Notes: generated by a model from the sequence alone, not told the origin. Positions 1-8,107 are shown, counted from the first letter of the stretch. The stretch is DNA of 10,991 bases from Pseudomonadota bacterium (GCA_021850555.1 JAJZLX010000793.1:1-10991); one strand, 5' to 3'. Numbers and translations are program-made.

Positions 1-1214
1 GCAATCGCACCATCCTGTACCCAGAAGCCGCTGGCGCCCCGCGAGTAGTCCCCCGTCACGCCGTTGACCCCCTGGCCCATGAGCTCGGTTACCAGCAGAC
101 CCGTACCCATGTCCTGCAGAAGTCGCTCCCTGTCGCGCAGCGCATCGGTCGCACGGCCCGAGACGCCGACCAAGAGGTTGTGGATTCCGCCGGCATTGCC
201 CGTGGTCTTGAGGCCCAGGCGCCGGGCCGAATAGCTGCCGAGCACATAGCCCTTGAGCACCCCGTTCTCGACCAGCTCCCGGTCATGAGTCGCCGCCCCT
301 TCTGCGTCGAAAGGCGCGCTCGCGAGCCCCTTGAGGAGGTGAGGCCGCTCGCTCAGCGCCAAGAACGCCGGGAACACCTGCTCGCCGGCCGCATTCAGCA
401 GGAATGAGGCCTTGCGGTACTGGCTGGTGCCGCGGATCGCGCCGATGAAGTGCTGGAACAGACCGCGGGCCATCTCCGGCGAGAAGATCACGGGGGCGCG
501 GCGAGTGGTGATCTTGCGTGATCCCAGCCGGGCGGCGGCGCGCCGGGCGGCAGCCGCGCCGACCGCCTCCGGGCTCTCGAGTGCGGCCGGATCGCGAGCC
601 GTGGTGTACCAGTAATCCCGCTGCATCTGTCCGGCCTCCTGGGCGATGAGCGAGCAGCTGATGGAATGACTGGTCCCTGAGTATCCCGCGAGGAACCCGA
701 GCGAATTGCCGTACACACCCGTGTGGCGCTGACTGCTCACCGAAGCACCCTCGGAGTTGGCGATGCGCGTCTCGCCCCCCATGCCCGCCTGCTCGCAGCG
801 GCGAGCGATCTCGATCGCCCCCTCTGCGGCAAGCGCCCACGGATGATCGAGATCCAGGTCGAGGATGTCCCGCGCCAGCGCTTCCGGCTCGACCAAGCCT
901 GCATAAGGATCCTCGGCCGTGTAGCGCGCGATGGCGCTGGCCTTCTCGACCGTCGCGCGCACCGCCTCCCGAGTCAGGTCGGCGGTGCTGGCCGTCCCCT
1001 TGCGCTGGCCGAAATACACCGTCACGGACAGACCCCGATCCCTCTGGTATTCGATGGTCTCGACCTCTCCCAGTCGAACCGTGACCGCGAGACCCTTGGC
1101 GAGGCTCGCATCGGCCTCGGCCTGGGTCGCGCCCAGGCGACGAGCCTCTTCGAGCGCGAACCCGGCGACGTCGTGAAGATGAGAAGAATCGTTCGGCTCG
1201 ACTGCCTGCTGCAT
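1..1214 (-). CDS. pmbA: PmbA/TldE-family protein, metalloprotease partner of TldD (3' end outside window)
   Basis: About 404 residues are visible from the ATG at 1214 down to the left edge; the family is usually near 450, so some 45 C-terminal residues are missing. The visible end reads MGQGVNGVTGDYSRGASGFW, the conserved glycine-rich block near the end of PmbA proteins. Earlier stretches such as GNSLGFLAGYSGTSHS, RDYWYT and SFLLNAAGEQVFP also fit the family. No HExxxH zinc motif is seen, as expected for the PmbA (TldE) half; in the known TldD/E complex the TldD subunit carries the metal, and the pair trims unfolded peptides such as microcin B17 precursor and CcdA antitoxin in the cytoplasm. 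An in-frame TGA lies nine codons upstream of the ATG, fixing the start. It diverges from darP, a common gammaproteobacterial arrangement. tldD is not in the window. Confidence 0.93.
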   Translation of the reverse strand, partial: MQQAVEPNDSSHLHDVAGFALEEARRLGATQAEADASLAKGLAVTVRLGEVETIEYQRDRGLSVTVYFGQRKGTASTADLTREAVRATVEKASAIARYTAEDPYAGLVEPEALARDILDLDLDHPWALAAEGAIEIARRCEQAGMGGETRIANSEGASVSSQRHTGVYGNSLGFLAGYSGTSHSISCSLIAQEAGQMQRDYWYTTARDPAALESPEAVGAAAARRAAARLGSRKITTRRAPVIFSPEMARGLFQHFIGAIRGTSQYRKASFLLNAAGEQVFPAFLALSERPHLLKGLASAPFDAEGAATHDRELVENGVLKGYVLGSYSARRLGLKTTGNAGGIHNLLVGVSGRATDALRDRERLLQDMGTGLLVTELMGQGVNGVTGDYSRGASGFWVQDGAI

Positions 1215-1246
1215 CGGATTTACTCGGTTTCGCCGGATTCACGGGC

Positions 1247-1252
1247 TAGAAT
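1247..1252 (+). promoter_or_regulatory. Possible darP -10 hexamer
   Basis: TAGAAT on the plus strand, in the same AT-rich patch as the opposing pmbA hexamer, so the two divergent promoters would nearly overlap. No convincing -35 is visible 16-18 bases upstream. A start near 1259 would give a leader of about 35 or 100 bases depending on which darP start is used. Confidence 0.3.
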
Positions 1253-1256
1253 TTTC

Positions 1257-1262
1257 ATTTTA
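1257..1262 (-). promoter_or_regulatory. Possible pmbA promoter, extended -10
   Basis: On the minus strand the gap contains TGCTAAAAT, an extended -10 (TGn before TAAAAT), about 43 bases upstream of the pmbA ATG. A weak -35-like GACATG lies 17 bases further upstream. It sits in one of the few AT-rich patches here. Predicted by eye only. Confidence 0.35.
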
Positions 1263-1294
1263 GCAGCCACCAGGAAACCCATGTCCCCGCGACC

Positions 1295-1882
1295 GTGGCG
1301 GAACGCCAGCTTGATCGGCAGCCTTTCGACCATCCGCCGGCCTCCGGCCCATCACCTGTGACAGCACCCACCTCAGAAAGCCTGCCGCCACAGGACTCCA
1401 GCGAACCGCCAAGCAAGAGCCAGCGCAAGCGCACGGCACATGCCGCTCAGGATCTGGGCGAGGCGCTGATCGGCCTGCGCCAGCCTGAGCTCGAGGCGCT
1501 TGGCCTGCCTGAGGCTCTGCTCGAGGCCGTCCGCGACGCGCGCCGAATTCGCAGCCGTGCCGCTGCCGCCCGCCAGAGGCAGTACATCGGCAAGCTGATG
1601 CGCGAGATCGACCTCGAGCCCATCCGCCGAGCGCTGGCCGCGCGCAGCGAGCACGACGCCCAGGAAACCCAGCGCTTCAAGCGCGCCGAGGCCTGGCGGC
1701 GACGCCTGCTCGAGGAGGGCGAGAGCGCGCTCGATGAGCTCTCGCGTGTGAGGCCGGATCTCGACCGGCCACATTGGCAGCGACTCGTGAGCGCGGCTCG
1801 ACGAGCCGCGCTCACCGGAACGGCCAGCGCCGGGCCCGCCGGCCGTGAGCTGTTCCGCGCTTTGCGTGCACTGCTCGGATAG
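1295..1882 (+). CDS. darP: DarP/YjgA (DUF615) ribosome-associated protein
   Basis: A 195-residue reading from the GTG at 1295. The core matches the DUF615 pattern: a short conserved N-terminal segment (SQRKRTAHAAQDLGEALIGL), then RQRQYIGKLMREIDLEPIRR (about 94-112), then a charged helical region ending GRELFRALRALLG. The E. coli homologue (about 183 aa) associates with late 50S intermediates and helps large-subunit maturation in the cytoplasm. The first 21 residues are proline-rich and unlike the family; an in-frame GTG at 1358 would give 174 residues and may be the true start. Neither start has a good Shine-Dalgarno. The gene ends 9 bases before the first purE ATG. A perfect 14-base-arm inverted repeat lies inside the 3' part (1787-1815). 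Confidence 0.88.
   Translation: MAERQLDRQPFDHPPASGPSPVTAPTSESLPPQDSSEPPSKSQRKRTAHAAQDLGEALIGLRQPELEALGLPEALLEAVRDARRIRSRAAAARQRQYIGKLMREIDLEPIRRALAARSEHDAQETQRFKRAEAWRRRLLEEGESALDELSRVRPDLDRPHWQRLVSAARRAALTGTASAGPAGRELFRALRALLG
1787..1815. repeat. Perfect inverted repeat inside darP
   Basis: GTGAGCGCGGCTCG (1787-1800), one central A, and CGAGCCGCGCTCAC (1802-1815). The arms are exact complements, giving a very GC-rich hairpin (about 12 bp with a 5-base loop). It lies in the coding sequence of a helix, VSAARRAALT. No T-tract follows, so it is not an ordinary intrinsic terminator. Confidence 0.85.
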
Positions 1883-1885
1883 AAT
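1880..1885 (+). promoter_or_regulatory. Possible -10 hexamer before purE
   Basis: TAGAAT overlaps the darP stop codon and lies 6 bases before the ATG at 1892. If used, transcription would begin at or next to that ATG, giving a leaderless or near-leaderless message, or a leader of about 65 bases for the alternative GTG at 1958. No clear -35 box is visible, so this is weak evidence. Confidence 0.25.
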
Positions 1886-1891
1886 GCCGCG

Positions 1892-2467
1892 ATGAAAGAA
1901 TCGTCGGACGCGATTTTTGACACGGCGAAGCCGCAGTCCCGCAGGGGCGAGGCGCCGGTGGAGCCAGGTAAGCCACTGGTCGGCATCATCATGGGCTCCT
2001 CCTCGGATTGGGAGACCCTGCGGGCCGCCGCCGACATGCTGGACAAGCTCGCCGTTCCCCATGAAGTTCGGGTTGTCTCCGCTCACCGTACCCCGGACCT
2101 GCTGTTCGAGTACGCCTCACAGGCCCGCGCGCGTGGCCTGGAAGTGATCATCGCGGGTGCGGGCGGAGCGGCCCATCTTCCCGGCATGACCGCCGCCAAG
2201 ACCAGCCTGCCGGTGCTCGGCGTGCCGGTGCAATCGAAGACTTTGGGGGGCCTCGATTCGCTTCTGTCCATCGTGCAGATGCCCGCTGGCGTGCCCGTCG
2301 CGACGTTCGCCATCGGCACCGCGGGCGCCGCCAATGCCGCCCTGTGCGCCGCTGCAATCCTCGCCAACAAATACCCGGCCGTTTCGGATGCGCTGGAATC
2401 CTTCCGCGACAATCAGACCGCCGGGGTGCTCGCGAACCCCGACCCGCGCGCGGTGAGCCGGGCATGA
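1892..2467 (+). CDS. purE: N5-carboxyaminoimidazole ribonucleotide mutase (class I PurE)
   Basis: Converts N5-CAIR to 4-carboxy-AIR in de novo purine synthesis, using the product of PurK. Class I signatures are intact: [10 protein letters not shown] (31-40), the catalytic-histidine motif SAHRTP (63-68), and [12 protein letters not shown] (88-99), which shapes the nucleotide-binding pocket of the octamer. From the ATG at 1892 it is 191 residues, with a roughly 22-residue N-terminal addition lacking family similarity. An in-frame GTG at 1958, with GAGG a few bases upstream, would give 169 residues starting just before KPLVGIIMG, which is the usual length; that start is a serious alternative. 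The stop overlaps the purK start in an ATGA junction, indicating translational coupling. Confidence 0.96.
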   Translation: MKESSDAIFDTAKPQSRRGEAPVEPGKPLVGIIMGSSSDWETLRAAADMLDKLAVPHEVRVVSAHRTPDLLFEYASQARARGLEVIIAGAGGAAHLPGMTAAKTSLPVLGVPVQSKTLGGLDSLLSIVQMPAGVPVATFAIGTAGAANAALCAAAILANKYPAVSDALESFRDNQTAGVLANPDPRAVSRA

Positions 2468-3579
2468 CTGTCGGGGTCGTGGGCGGCGGTCAGCTCGGCC
2501 GCATGCTGGCCCTGGCCGGCTATCCACTCGGGATGGATTTCCTGTTTCTCGACCCCTCGCGCGATGCGCCGGCGGGCAGGGTCGCCCCCGTGGTACACGG
2601 GGCCTTTACCGATCCGCAGCTGCTCGAATGGCTGGCCCGCGAGTGCGAGGTATTGACTTTCGATTGGGAAAACATCTCGGTCGAGGCGCTGCGCGAGCAT
2701 GCCTCGACCCGGGGAGCCCGTATCTGCCCACCCCTGCCCGCCCTGGCAGCCTCCCAGGACCGCGTCTCTGAAAAGCGCCTGTTCGAGCGGCTCGGCATCC
2801 CGACCACCCGTTGGCGCGCGGTCGGCTCGCCGTCCCAGCTTGCTCGCGCGCTCACTGAGGTCGGTCTGCCCGGAGTTCTGAAGACTCGGCGGCTGGGCTA
2901 CGACGGCAAAGGTCAGCTGCGGGTTCGGACCCACGAGGAGGCGCACCGGGCCTTCGAAACCCTGGGCGATGTGCCTCTCATCTACGAGCAATGGGTCCCG
3001 TTCGAATGCGAGGTGTCCGTCATCGGCGCGCGCAGCACACGGGGCGAGACCGTGGTCTATCCCCTGAACGGCAACGTGCACGCCGACGGGATTCTGCGGT
3101 TGACACGCGCACCGTTCGGACCGCCCCGCTGGCAGCGCACGGCCGCCCGCCATCTTGCCCGCTGCCTGGAGCATTTCCGCTACGTAGGGGTGCTCACCGT
3201 GGAGTTCTTCGTCCGCAAGGGCCGTCTGATCGCCAACGAGATCGCGCCACGGGTACACAACTCCGGGCACTGGACCATCGAGGGCAGCTCCACCAGCCAG
3301 TTCGAAAACCACCTGCGCGCCATCCTCGGTCTGCCATTGGGCTCCACCCGCGCGCTCGGGCACAGCGCCATGATCAACCTGATCGGCGAGGTCCCGCCCC
3401 GCGAACGGCTGCTCGCCTGCGAGGGGCTGCACCTGCACGACTACGGCAAGCAGCCGCGGCCGGGGCGCAAAGTTGGCCACTGTACCCTGGTGGAGGATTC
3501 GGCTGCGAAGCGCGACCGGCTTGCGCGTCGGCTGCTTGCGACGCTCGCCCCCGGGGTGCGCTTTCCGCGGCCGACGTAG
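2464..3579 (+). CDS. purK: N5-carboxyaminoimidazole ribonucleotide synthase (PurK)
   Basis: ATP-grasp enzyme that carboxylates AIR to N5-CAIR with ATP and bicarbonate, feeding PurE. 371 residues from the ATG at 2464, close to the family's usual 355-380. The N-terminal preATP-grasp motif [11 protein letters not shown] (4-14), the ATP-binding segment [14 protein letters not shown] (138-151) and the metal/substrate block [17 protein letters not shown] (258-274) are all present and intact. The open frame runs further upstream through purE, but the ATG in the 4-base overlap with the purE stop is clearly the start: it opens directly onto the Rossmann-like strand, and GGTGAG lies just upstream. PurE and PurK therefore form a tight two-gene unit. 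Confidence 0.97.
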   Translation: MTVGVVGGGQLGRMLALAGYPLGMDFLFLDPSRDAPAGRVAPVVHGAFTDPQLLEWLARECEVLTFDWENISVEALREHASTRGARICPPLPALAASQDRVSEKRLFERLGIPTTRWRAVGSPSQLARALTEVGLPGVLKTRRLGYDGKGQLRVRTHEEAHRAFETLGDVPLIYEQWVPFECEVSVIGARSTRGETVVYPLNGNVHADGILRLTRAPFGPPRWQRTAARHLARCLEHFRYVGVLTVEFFVRKGRLIANEIAPRVHNSGHWTIEGSSTSQFENHLRAILGLPLGSTRALGHSAMINLIGEVPPRERLLACEGLHLHDYGKQPRPGRKVGHCTLVEDSAAKRDRLARRLLATLAPGVRFPRPT

Positions 3580-3585
3580 CATAAT
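3580..3585 (+). promoter_or_regulatory. Possible -10 hexamer before the AAA-FHA gene
   Basis: CATAAT begins right after the purK stop and lies 9 bases before the ATG at 3595. There is no Shine-Dalgarno in the 15-base gap. As with purE and greB, a -10-like box sits immediately before a start lacking a visible ribosome binding site, which would suit a very short leader. Confidence 0.25.
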
Positions 3586-3594
3586 CGGTCCGCC

Positions 3595-4896
3595 ATGTAC
3601 ACCGAGCCGTTCCAACTCAAAGAGCTGCCGTTCCGGCTCAGTCCCGACCCGCAGTTCCTGTTCCTCTCGAAGCAGCACGCGCGCGCCAAGGCGTACATGG
3701 AGTCGACGATCTGGTTCGCCGACGGCTTCGTCGTGATCACCGGGGAGATCGGCTCCGGCAAGACCACCCTGATCGAATCGTTCCTGCGCGAGATTCCCCG
3801 GGACGTGGTCGTGGCGCAGATCAACCAGACGCAGGTCTCCGCGGTCGACTTCCTGCAATCGCTCCTGGCGCAGTTCGGCTTCTCCCCTTTCAAGATGAAG
3901 AAGGGCGAGCTGCTCGGCACGCTCAACAACTTCCTCATCGAGCAGTACGCCGCCGGCCGGCGCGTGCTGCTCGTCGTCGACGAGGCGCAAAACCTCTCCC
4001 AGCGGGTGCTCGAGGAAATCCGCCTGCTCTCGGGGGTAGAGACCACCAAGGAGAAAGTGCTGCGGATCATCCTCGCCGGCCAGCCCGAGCTCAACGACAA
4101 GCTCGACGCGCCGGAGCTGGTGCAGCTCAACCAGCGGGTGCGGCTGCGCTTCCATCTCTCGGCGCTGTCGCGTGCCGAGACCGCCGATTACATCCGTCAT
4201 CGACTGGAGGTGGCGGGCGCCGGCGAGCGGCAGATCTTCGACGATGACACGTTCGACGAGATCTTCCGGTACACCGGCGGTGTGCCACGCCTGATCAACA
4301 CCCTGTGCGACACGGCGATGATCGCCGCCTACACGGCCGATCGCGGCCGGGTCACCGCGGTGGATGTGGCCAGTGCCGTAAGCGAGCTGCAGTGGGCGGA
4401 ATTCTCGGCCCGGCCCCGCCGGCAGATCGCTTCCGGCCACGCGCCGCGAGCATCGCACGGGGATGCGGCGCCGCCGACGCTTGCGCGGCTGCGCATCGTC
4501 GAGGCCGGCCGCACGGTGCAGGAGATTCCGCTGATGCCGGGCCGGCTCATCCTCGGCCGAACGCCGGACAACGAAGTCCAGATCGACAGCCGCTTCATCA
4601 GCCGCCACCACTGCCAGATCACCACGACAAGCCAGTCCTCCGTCATCGAGGACCTCAACAGCACCAATGGCCTGTATGTCGGAGCATCGCGTGTGCATCG
4701 CCACTACCTGCGCGACGGCGATGTGGTGTTGATCGGCAAGCACGAGCTGGTGTACGTCGATGAGCGGCTCACCCGCTCACGCAATCCGAACGACACCCTG
4801 CCGGCCATTCCCGCACTGGGACACGAGGACGACACCCTGGCGGGCGATGAGCTGCCGGTCGACCTGCCCTTCGGGCCGTCCCGCAGCGCTTCCTGA
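3595..4896 (+). CDS. ExeA/GspA-type AAA ATPase fused to a C-terminal FHA domain
   Basis: 433 residues. The N-terminal half is an ExeA/GspA/MshM-type AAA ATPase, opening MYTEPFQLKELPFRLSPDPQ, as these proteins typically do. Walker A is GEIGSGKT (50-57), Walker B VLLVVDEAQN (124-133), and the sensor-2-like segment GGVPRLINTLCD (228-239). After a basic, probably flexible linker (about 270-290), residues 295-372 form an FHA domain: LILGR (318-322), SRHH (336-339) and NSTNG (355-359) keep the residues that bind phosphothreonine. The tail is acidic. ExeA proteins act with a GspB/ExeB partner to place the type II secretin, or in pilus systems, and usually have a membrane segment and a peptidoglycan-binding domain; neither is seen here. 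The likely role is a cytoplasmic ATPase controlled by or recruited to phosphorylated partners; the actual process is unknown. It lies 15 bases after purK. Confidence 0.9.
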   Translation: MYTEPFQLKELPFRLSPDPQFLFLSKQHARAKAYMESTIWFADGFVVITGEIGSGKTTLIESFLREIPRDVVVAQINQTQVSAVDFLQSLLAQFGFSPFKMKKGELLGTLNNFLIEQYAAGRRVLLVVDEAQNLSQRVLEEIRLLSGVETTKEKVLRIILAGQPELNDKLDAPELVQLNQRVRLRFHLSALSRAETADYIRHRLEVAGAGERQIFDDDTFDEIFRYTGGVPRLINTLCDTAMIAAYTADRGRVTAVDVASAVSELQWAEFSARPRRQIASGHAPRASHGDAAPPTLARLRIVEAGRTVQEIPLMPGRLILGRTPDNEVQIDSRFISRHHCQITTTSQSSVIEDLNSTNGLYVGASRVHRHYLRDGDVVLIGKHELVYVDERLTRSRNPNDTLPAIPALGHEDDTLAGDELPVDLPFGPSRSAS

Positions 4897-5048
4897 TCCG
4901 CCCGCATCCCGATCGGCCCATCGGGCGGAAGTGAAAGCACGCTTTCCCGGCGACAGCCCCGTCGTCAGGTGACCCATGCCGCCAGCGACAGCGGCCAGTC
5001 TTTCCCCTGCCCGCCGCGCCCGCGCGGCCTGATCGCAGGCGGGATGGC
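4897..5048. other. Convergent intergenic junction rich in inverted repeats
   Basis: About 150 gene-free bases between two converging genes. TCCGCCCG (4897-4904) begins directly after the upstream stop codon and pairs exactly with CGGGCGGA (4922-4929). GAAAGC (4933-4938) pairs with GCTTTC (4941-4946). CAGGTGACCCA (4966-4976) is the exact reverse complement of TGGGTCACCTG (5053-5063), the second arm overlapping the last codons of plsB. None is followed by a T-tract on either strand, so they are not textbook terminators but may serve as a bidirectional stop or stabilise 3' ends. Confidence 0.6.
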
Positions 5049-7472
5049 CTAGTGGGTCACCTGCAGAATGCTGTGGCGAATCTGCTCGCTCAGAACGAAC
5101 TGGGCATCCGCCGCCACCCGCATCAGCACTTCGTCGTACTCCAGCGTCCCGCCTCCGTTGCTGCGCACGACCCCGCGGCGGCGCAGCAAATCGATGAAAT
5201 TCTCGAACATGGAGCGATCGAAGAACTCCGGGGAATTCAGGCCATAGAGCATGGCGATGCGCTGCGCGGCCAGCTGGCAGCGCTCCACGAGCACGCTCTG
5301 GGTGATCGTGCCGGAGCCCGCCTCGATCAGCAGCGCGATCGCAAGGTAATATCGCTCGACAGTCTGGATCGTCGGCTGCGCCAGGATGGAAAGCTGCATC
5401 GCCTGCAGCGTCGAGGGCGGCGGACGGCGCCACACGGCCTGCTGCGGATCCGACTCGATCAGACCGTGGCGCGAGAGCTCCGCGAGGACGCTGTCGATCA
5501 CCGCCGGGACCTCCTGCTCGCTCCAGCGCAGGAACAGCTCCGCGGCGATGTAGGGATAGATCCGCCAGGCGAGGCGCTGAATGTCCTCGTGGCGCACCGC
5601 CGCATTGCTGATGAATGCGCACGCGATCAACGATGGCATCGCGAACAGATGCAGCACGTTGTTGCGGAAATACGCGGCAAGCACGGCGCTTTCGTCGCTC
5701 ATGCGCAGGATGTCACCCAAAGGATGGCTCTGCCGCAGCAGCACCTTCATCGCCTCGCCGTAGGCGATGACTTCCCGGCCGCTCAGTTCGGTCACCGTCA
5801 TCCGGTCGCTGTAGGGGAAGCCCCCGAGCAGTGCCCGATACAGGTCGATCTGGCGCTCGAGATCGGGCTCGGGCAGCGCCTGACGGGGCATGGCCAGCAG
5901 GACCATTGCCAGCAGATTCGCCGGCGTCACGGCCGCTGCCGCGTTGATATTACGCATGATGCGTCCGGCGAGTTCCTCGACGGCCGCGGCAACCCAGGGC
6001 ATGCGCGCATCGTCATCGGTTCGCCGGTCGCGCCACGGGCCCCGCCCCTCGAGAATCTCATCGAGTGCAATCGGCTCGCCCAGATTGACCCGCACCCGCC
6101 CGAACCTCTCCCGCAACCTGCGCAGGGAGCGCAGCAGCCCGAGCACGCTTTCCTTTTCTTTCGGCTTGCCGGAAAGCTCCCCGATGTAGGTCGGCCCTTC
6201 CAGGATCCGCTCGTAACCGAAGTACACCGGCACGAACACCACCGGGCGCACCGGATCGCGCAGGAAGCTGCGCACGGTCATCGAGAGCATGCCGGTCTTC
6301 GGTTTCAGGAGCCTGCCGGTGCGGCTGCGCCCCCCCTCGATGAAGTACTCGATGGAATGCCCGCGGGCCATGATGGCCGCGAGGTACTTCATGAACACGA
6401 CGGTATACAGCGCGTTGCCCCGGAAGTGGCGGCGGATGAAGAAAGCACCTCCCATGCGCAAGAACCTGCCGACGATCGGCAGGTTCAGATTGATGCCGGC
6501 GGCGATGTGCGGCACGGCGTAGCCATTGGTGTAGATCACGTACGAGAGCAGCAGGTAGTCCATGTGGCTGCGATGGCAGGGGACGTAGACGATCTCGTTC
6601 CCCTGCGCCACCCGCTCCAGCGTCTCCAGATGACCGACATCCACACCGTCGTACAGCCGGCTCCACAGCCATGTGAGAACCGGCTCGAAGAAGCGGACGA
6701 AGACGTGCGAATAGTTGGCCGCGATTTCCTCGGCGTAGCCCACCGCTTCGCGCATCGCCGCTCGGCGTGAGATCTTCTTCTCCCTCATCTGCTGCGCGAT
6801 GGCGGCGCGTACGGCGCGCGTGCGCAAAACTCGCGTCACGACGGTGCGCCGATGGGACAGATCCGGCCCGATGCGCGCCGTGCGCCTCTGGATGTACAGC
6901 GCCCGCAGCGAGCGCGTCACACGGCGCCCGCGCACCGCAGGGCCGCCTTCCTCCCCCAGAAGGCTGCGCAGAGAAATCGGCTCCTCGAATTCCACCAGTG
7001 CGTCGCGGCCGTTGAACAGCACTTGCAGGAACTTGCGCACTCTCGTGGTGAGCGCCCAGTTCTCGCCCAGCAGCAGGCGGAACCAGGACCTCTCCCGCTG
7101 CGGAGCCCTGCCCCAATACACCGTGACCGGCACCAGGTCCACATCGAATCTCGGATCGGAGTCGAGCCTCTGGAGCATTTGCGCGATCTGCGGCGGGGGT
7201 CGCCGGTCCAGGCGCTCGTTCCAGAAGCCGCGCAAGCGGCTCAGGTAGAAGTAGGAATACAGCGTGCCGCCGTATCTCAGGAGGCGCTTGCGAGGGCGCG
7301 GAAGGCCCAGGCGCCTGCAGACGTTCTGCAGCACCGCCAGATCGGTGGCGCTGCGCCGCTCGAGCACGTAGCACACCGGATGGCCCCGGCCGCGCAGCCG
7401 CGCGGCGAGGTCCTCCGGCAGGACTTTGAAACGCACCCACAGCGCAAGCAATCGATGCAGCAGCCAGTTCAT
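5049..7472 (-). CDS. plsB: Glycerol-3-phosphate 1-O-acyltransferase PlsB
   Basis: Inner-membrane enzyme that transfers an acyl group from acyl-ACP or acyl-CoA to sn-glycerol-3-phosphate, the first step in phospholipid synthesis. At 807 residues it has the length of E. coli PlsB. The acyltransferase blocks are in order: CHRSHMDY (299-306) with the catalytic H300-x4-D305, GGAFFIRR (341-348), the glycerol-phosphate-binding FIEGGRSRTGR (377-387) and FVPVYFGYE (413-421). The long N- and C-terminal regions around this core are typical of PlsB and absent from PlsC. The ATG at 7472 follows the upstream hydrolase stop by 21 bases, with only a weak GGAA upstream, so it appears to be the last gene of a minus-strand operon. 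The gene ends inside an inverted repeat. Confidence 0.97.
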   Translation of the reverse strand: MNWLLHRLLALWVRFKVLPEDLAARLRGRGHPVCYVLERRSATDLAVLQNVCRRLGLPRPRKRLLRYGGTLYSYFYLSRLRGFWNERLDRRPPPQIAQMLQRLDSDPRFDVDLVPVTVYWGRAPQRERSWFRLLLGENWALTTRVRKFLQVLFNGRDALVEFEEPISLRSLLGEEGGPAVRGRRVTRSLRALYIQRRTARIGPDLSHRRTVVTRVLRTRAVRAAIAQQMREKKISRRAAMREAVGYAEEIAANYSHVFVRFFEPVLTWLWSRLYDGVDVGHLETLERVAQGNEIVYVPCHRSHMDYLLLSYVIYTNGYAVPHIAAGINLNLPIVGRFLRMGGAFFIRRHFRGNALYTVVFMKYLAAIMARGHSIEYFIEGGRSRTGRLLKPKTGMLSMTVRSFLRDPVRPVVFVPVYFGYERILEGPTYIGELSGKPKEKESVLGLLRSLRRLRERFGRVRVNLGEPIALDEILEGRGPWRDRRTDDDARMPWVAAAVEELAGRIMRNINAAAAVTPANLLAMVLLAMPRQALPEPDLERQIDLYRALLGGFPYSDRMTVTELSGREVIAYGEAMKVLLRQSHPLGDILRMSDESAVLAAYFRNNVLHLFAMPSLIACAFISNAAVRHEDIQRLAWRIYPYIAAELFLRWSEQEVPAVIDSVLAELSRHGLIESDPQQAVWRRPPPSTLQAMQLSILAQPTIQTVERYYLAIALLIEAGSGTITQSVLVERCQLAAQRIAMLYGLNSPEFFDRSMFENFIDLLRRRGVVRSNGGGTLEYDEVLMRVAADAQFVLSEQIRHSILQVTH

Positions 7473-7493
7473 CGTTCCGGGAAAGCGGCGGGC

Positions 7494-8072
7494 CTATTCG
7501 GGCGCCAGCGCAGGCAGATCGAGCGCGATCAGGAAGTACTCGAACAGGTGTTGGATGACGCGGATCTGATTGTGCAGATTGTGGTCGCTGTCCAGAATGT
7601 GCAGCGAGGCGCGGCAACCCTGCGCGAATCGCACACTCTGCTCGAAAGGCACCACGTCGTCGCGCCATCCGTGCACCACGGCGGCGGCACAATCGACGAT
7701 GCCCTCGCGCAACGGCGGCAGCTGCGGAAAATACAAGGCAGGCGCCATCAGAAAGATGCCCCGTGCGTGCAGCATCGAGGCGGATGCCACCGCCACGTAG
7801 CCCCCGAGGCTCGACCCGACGAGCACGAGGTCACCGGTCAGCTCCTTGCAGAATTCCGCAAGCTTGGCGATCCGGACGCGCGGATCATCGATACCGCGGT
7901 AATCGACCGAATGGGCCTCGTATCCTTCGCTGCGCGCGATCTCGGCGAGCGCCGAAATCTTGCGTCCCCACGGCCCGCTCGCCTGGCCGTGCGAAAAAAC
8001 TACATGTCGCTGAGCGGCGGCAGGATCGGCCGCGCTCAAGGGCTGCCGGGCGGGAGTAGTCGTTTGATTCAT
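7494..8072 (-). CDS. Small alpha/beta-hydrolase-fold protein
   Basis: 192 residues, small for the fold. An early strand and oxyanion-hole region reads HVVFSHGQASGPWGRK (23-38). The nucleophile elbow GSSLGG (86-91) places the serine at 88; HGWRDDVVP (134-142) supplies the acid, probably D138; and the histidine is H164 in LDSDHNLHN. The triad therefore looks complete. It resembles YqiA/YcfP-like or dienelactone-hydrolase-like small esterases; the substrate cannot be told. No signal peptide or membrane segment is seen, so it should be cytoplasmic. GGGGAG lies very close (2 bases) to the ATG at 8072. It is 35 bases after the sheath-like gene and 21 before plsB, suggesting co-transcription; a role in acyl or lipid turnover is an inference from that position only. 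Confidence 0.85.
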   Translation of the reverse strand: MNQTTTPARQPLSAADPAAAQRHVVFSHGQASGPWGRKISALAEIARSEGYEAHSVDYRGIDDPRVRIAKLAEFCKELTGDLVLVGSSLGGYVAVASASMLHARGIFLMAPALYFPQLPPLREGIVDCAAAVVHGWRDDVVPFEQSVRFAQGCRASLHILDSDHNLHNQIRVIQHLFEYFLIALDLPALAPE

Positions 8073-8107
8073 TGCTCCCCGATCATGCCGCCAAACCCCG
8101 GCCCGCG

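Noticed and set aside
283..1242. Minus-strand frame overlapping pmbA
   Set aside because: It is read one frame off from pmbA; the family motifs are only in the other frame starting at 1214.
2413..4743. Long open frame on the minus strand opposite purK and the AAA-FHA gene
   Set aside because: A by-product of high-GC codon use; its translation is low in recognisable motifs, rich in Arg/Gly/Pro/Gln/Asp runs, and it covers two confidently identified genes on the other strand.
4897..4929. Intrinsic terminator of the AAA-FHA gene
   Set aside because: The hairpin is sound but GTGAAAGC follows instead of a T-tract, so it is listed only as part of the structured junction.
5052..6770. Long open frame on the plus strand opposite plsB
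   Set aside because: Translation is His/Arg/Gln-rich without domain signatures; plsB on the minus strand has all catalytic blocks.
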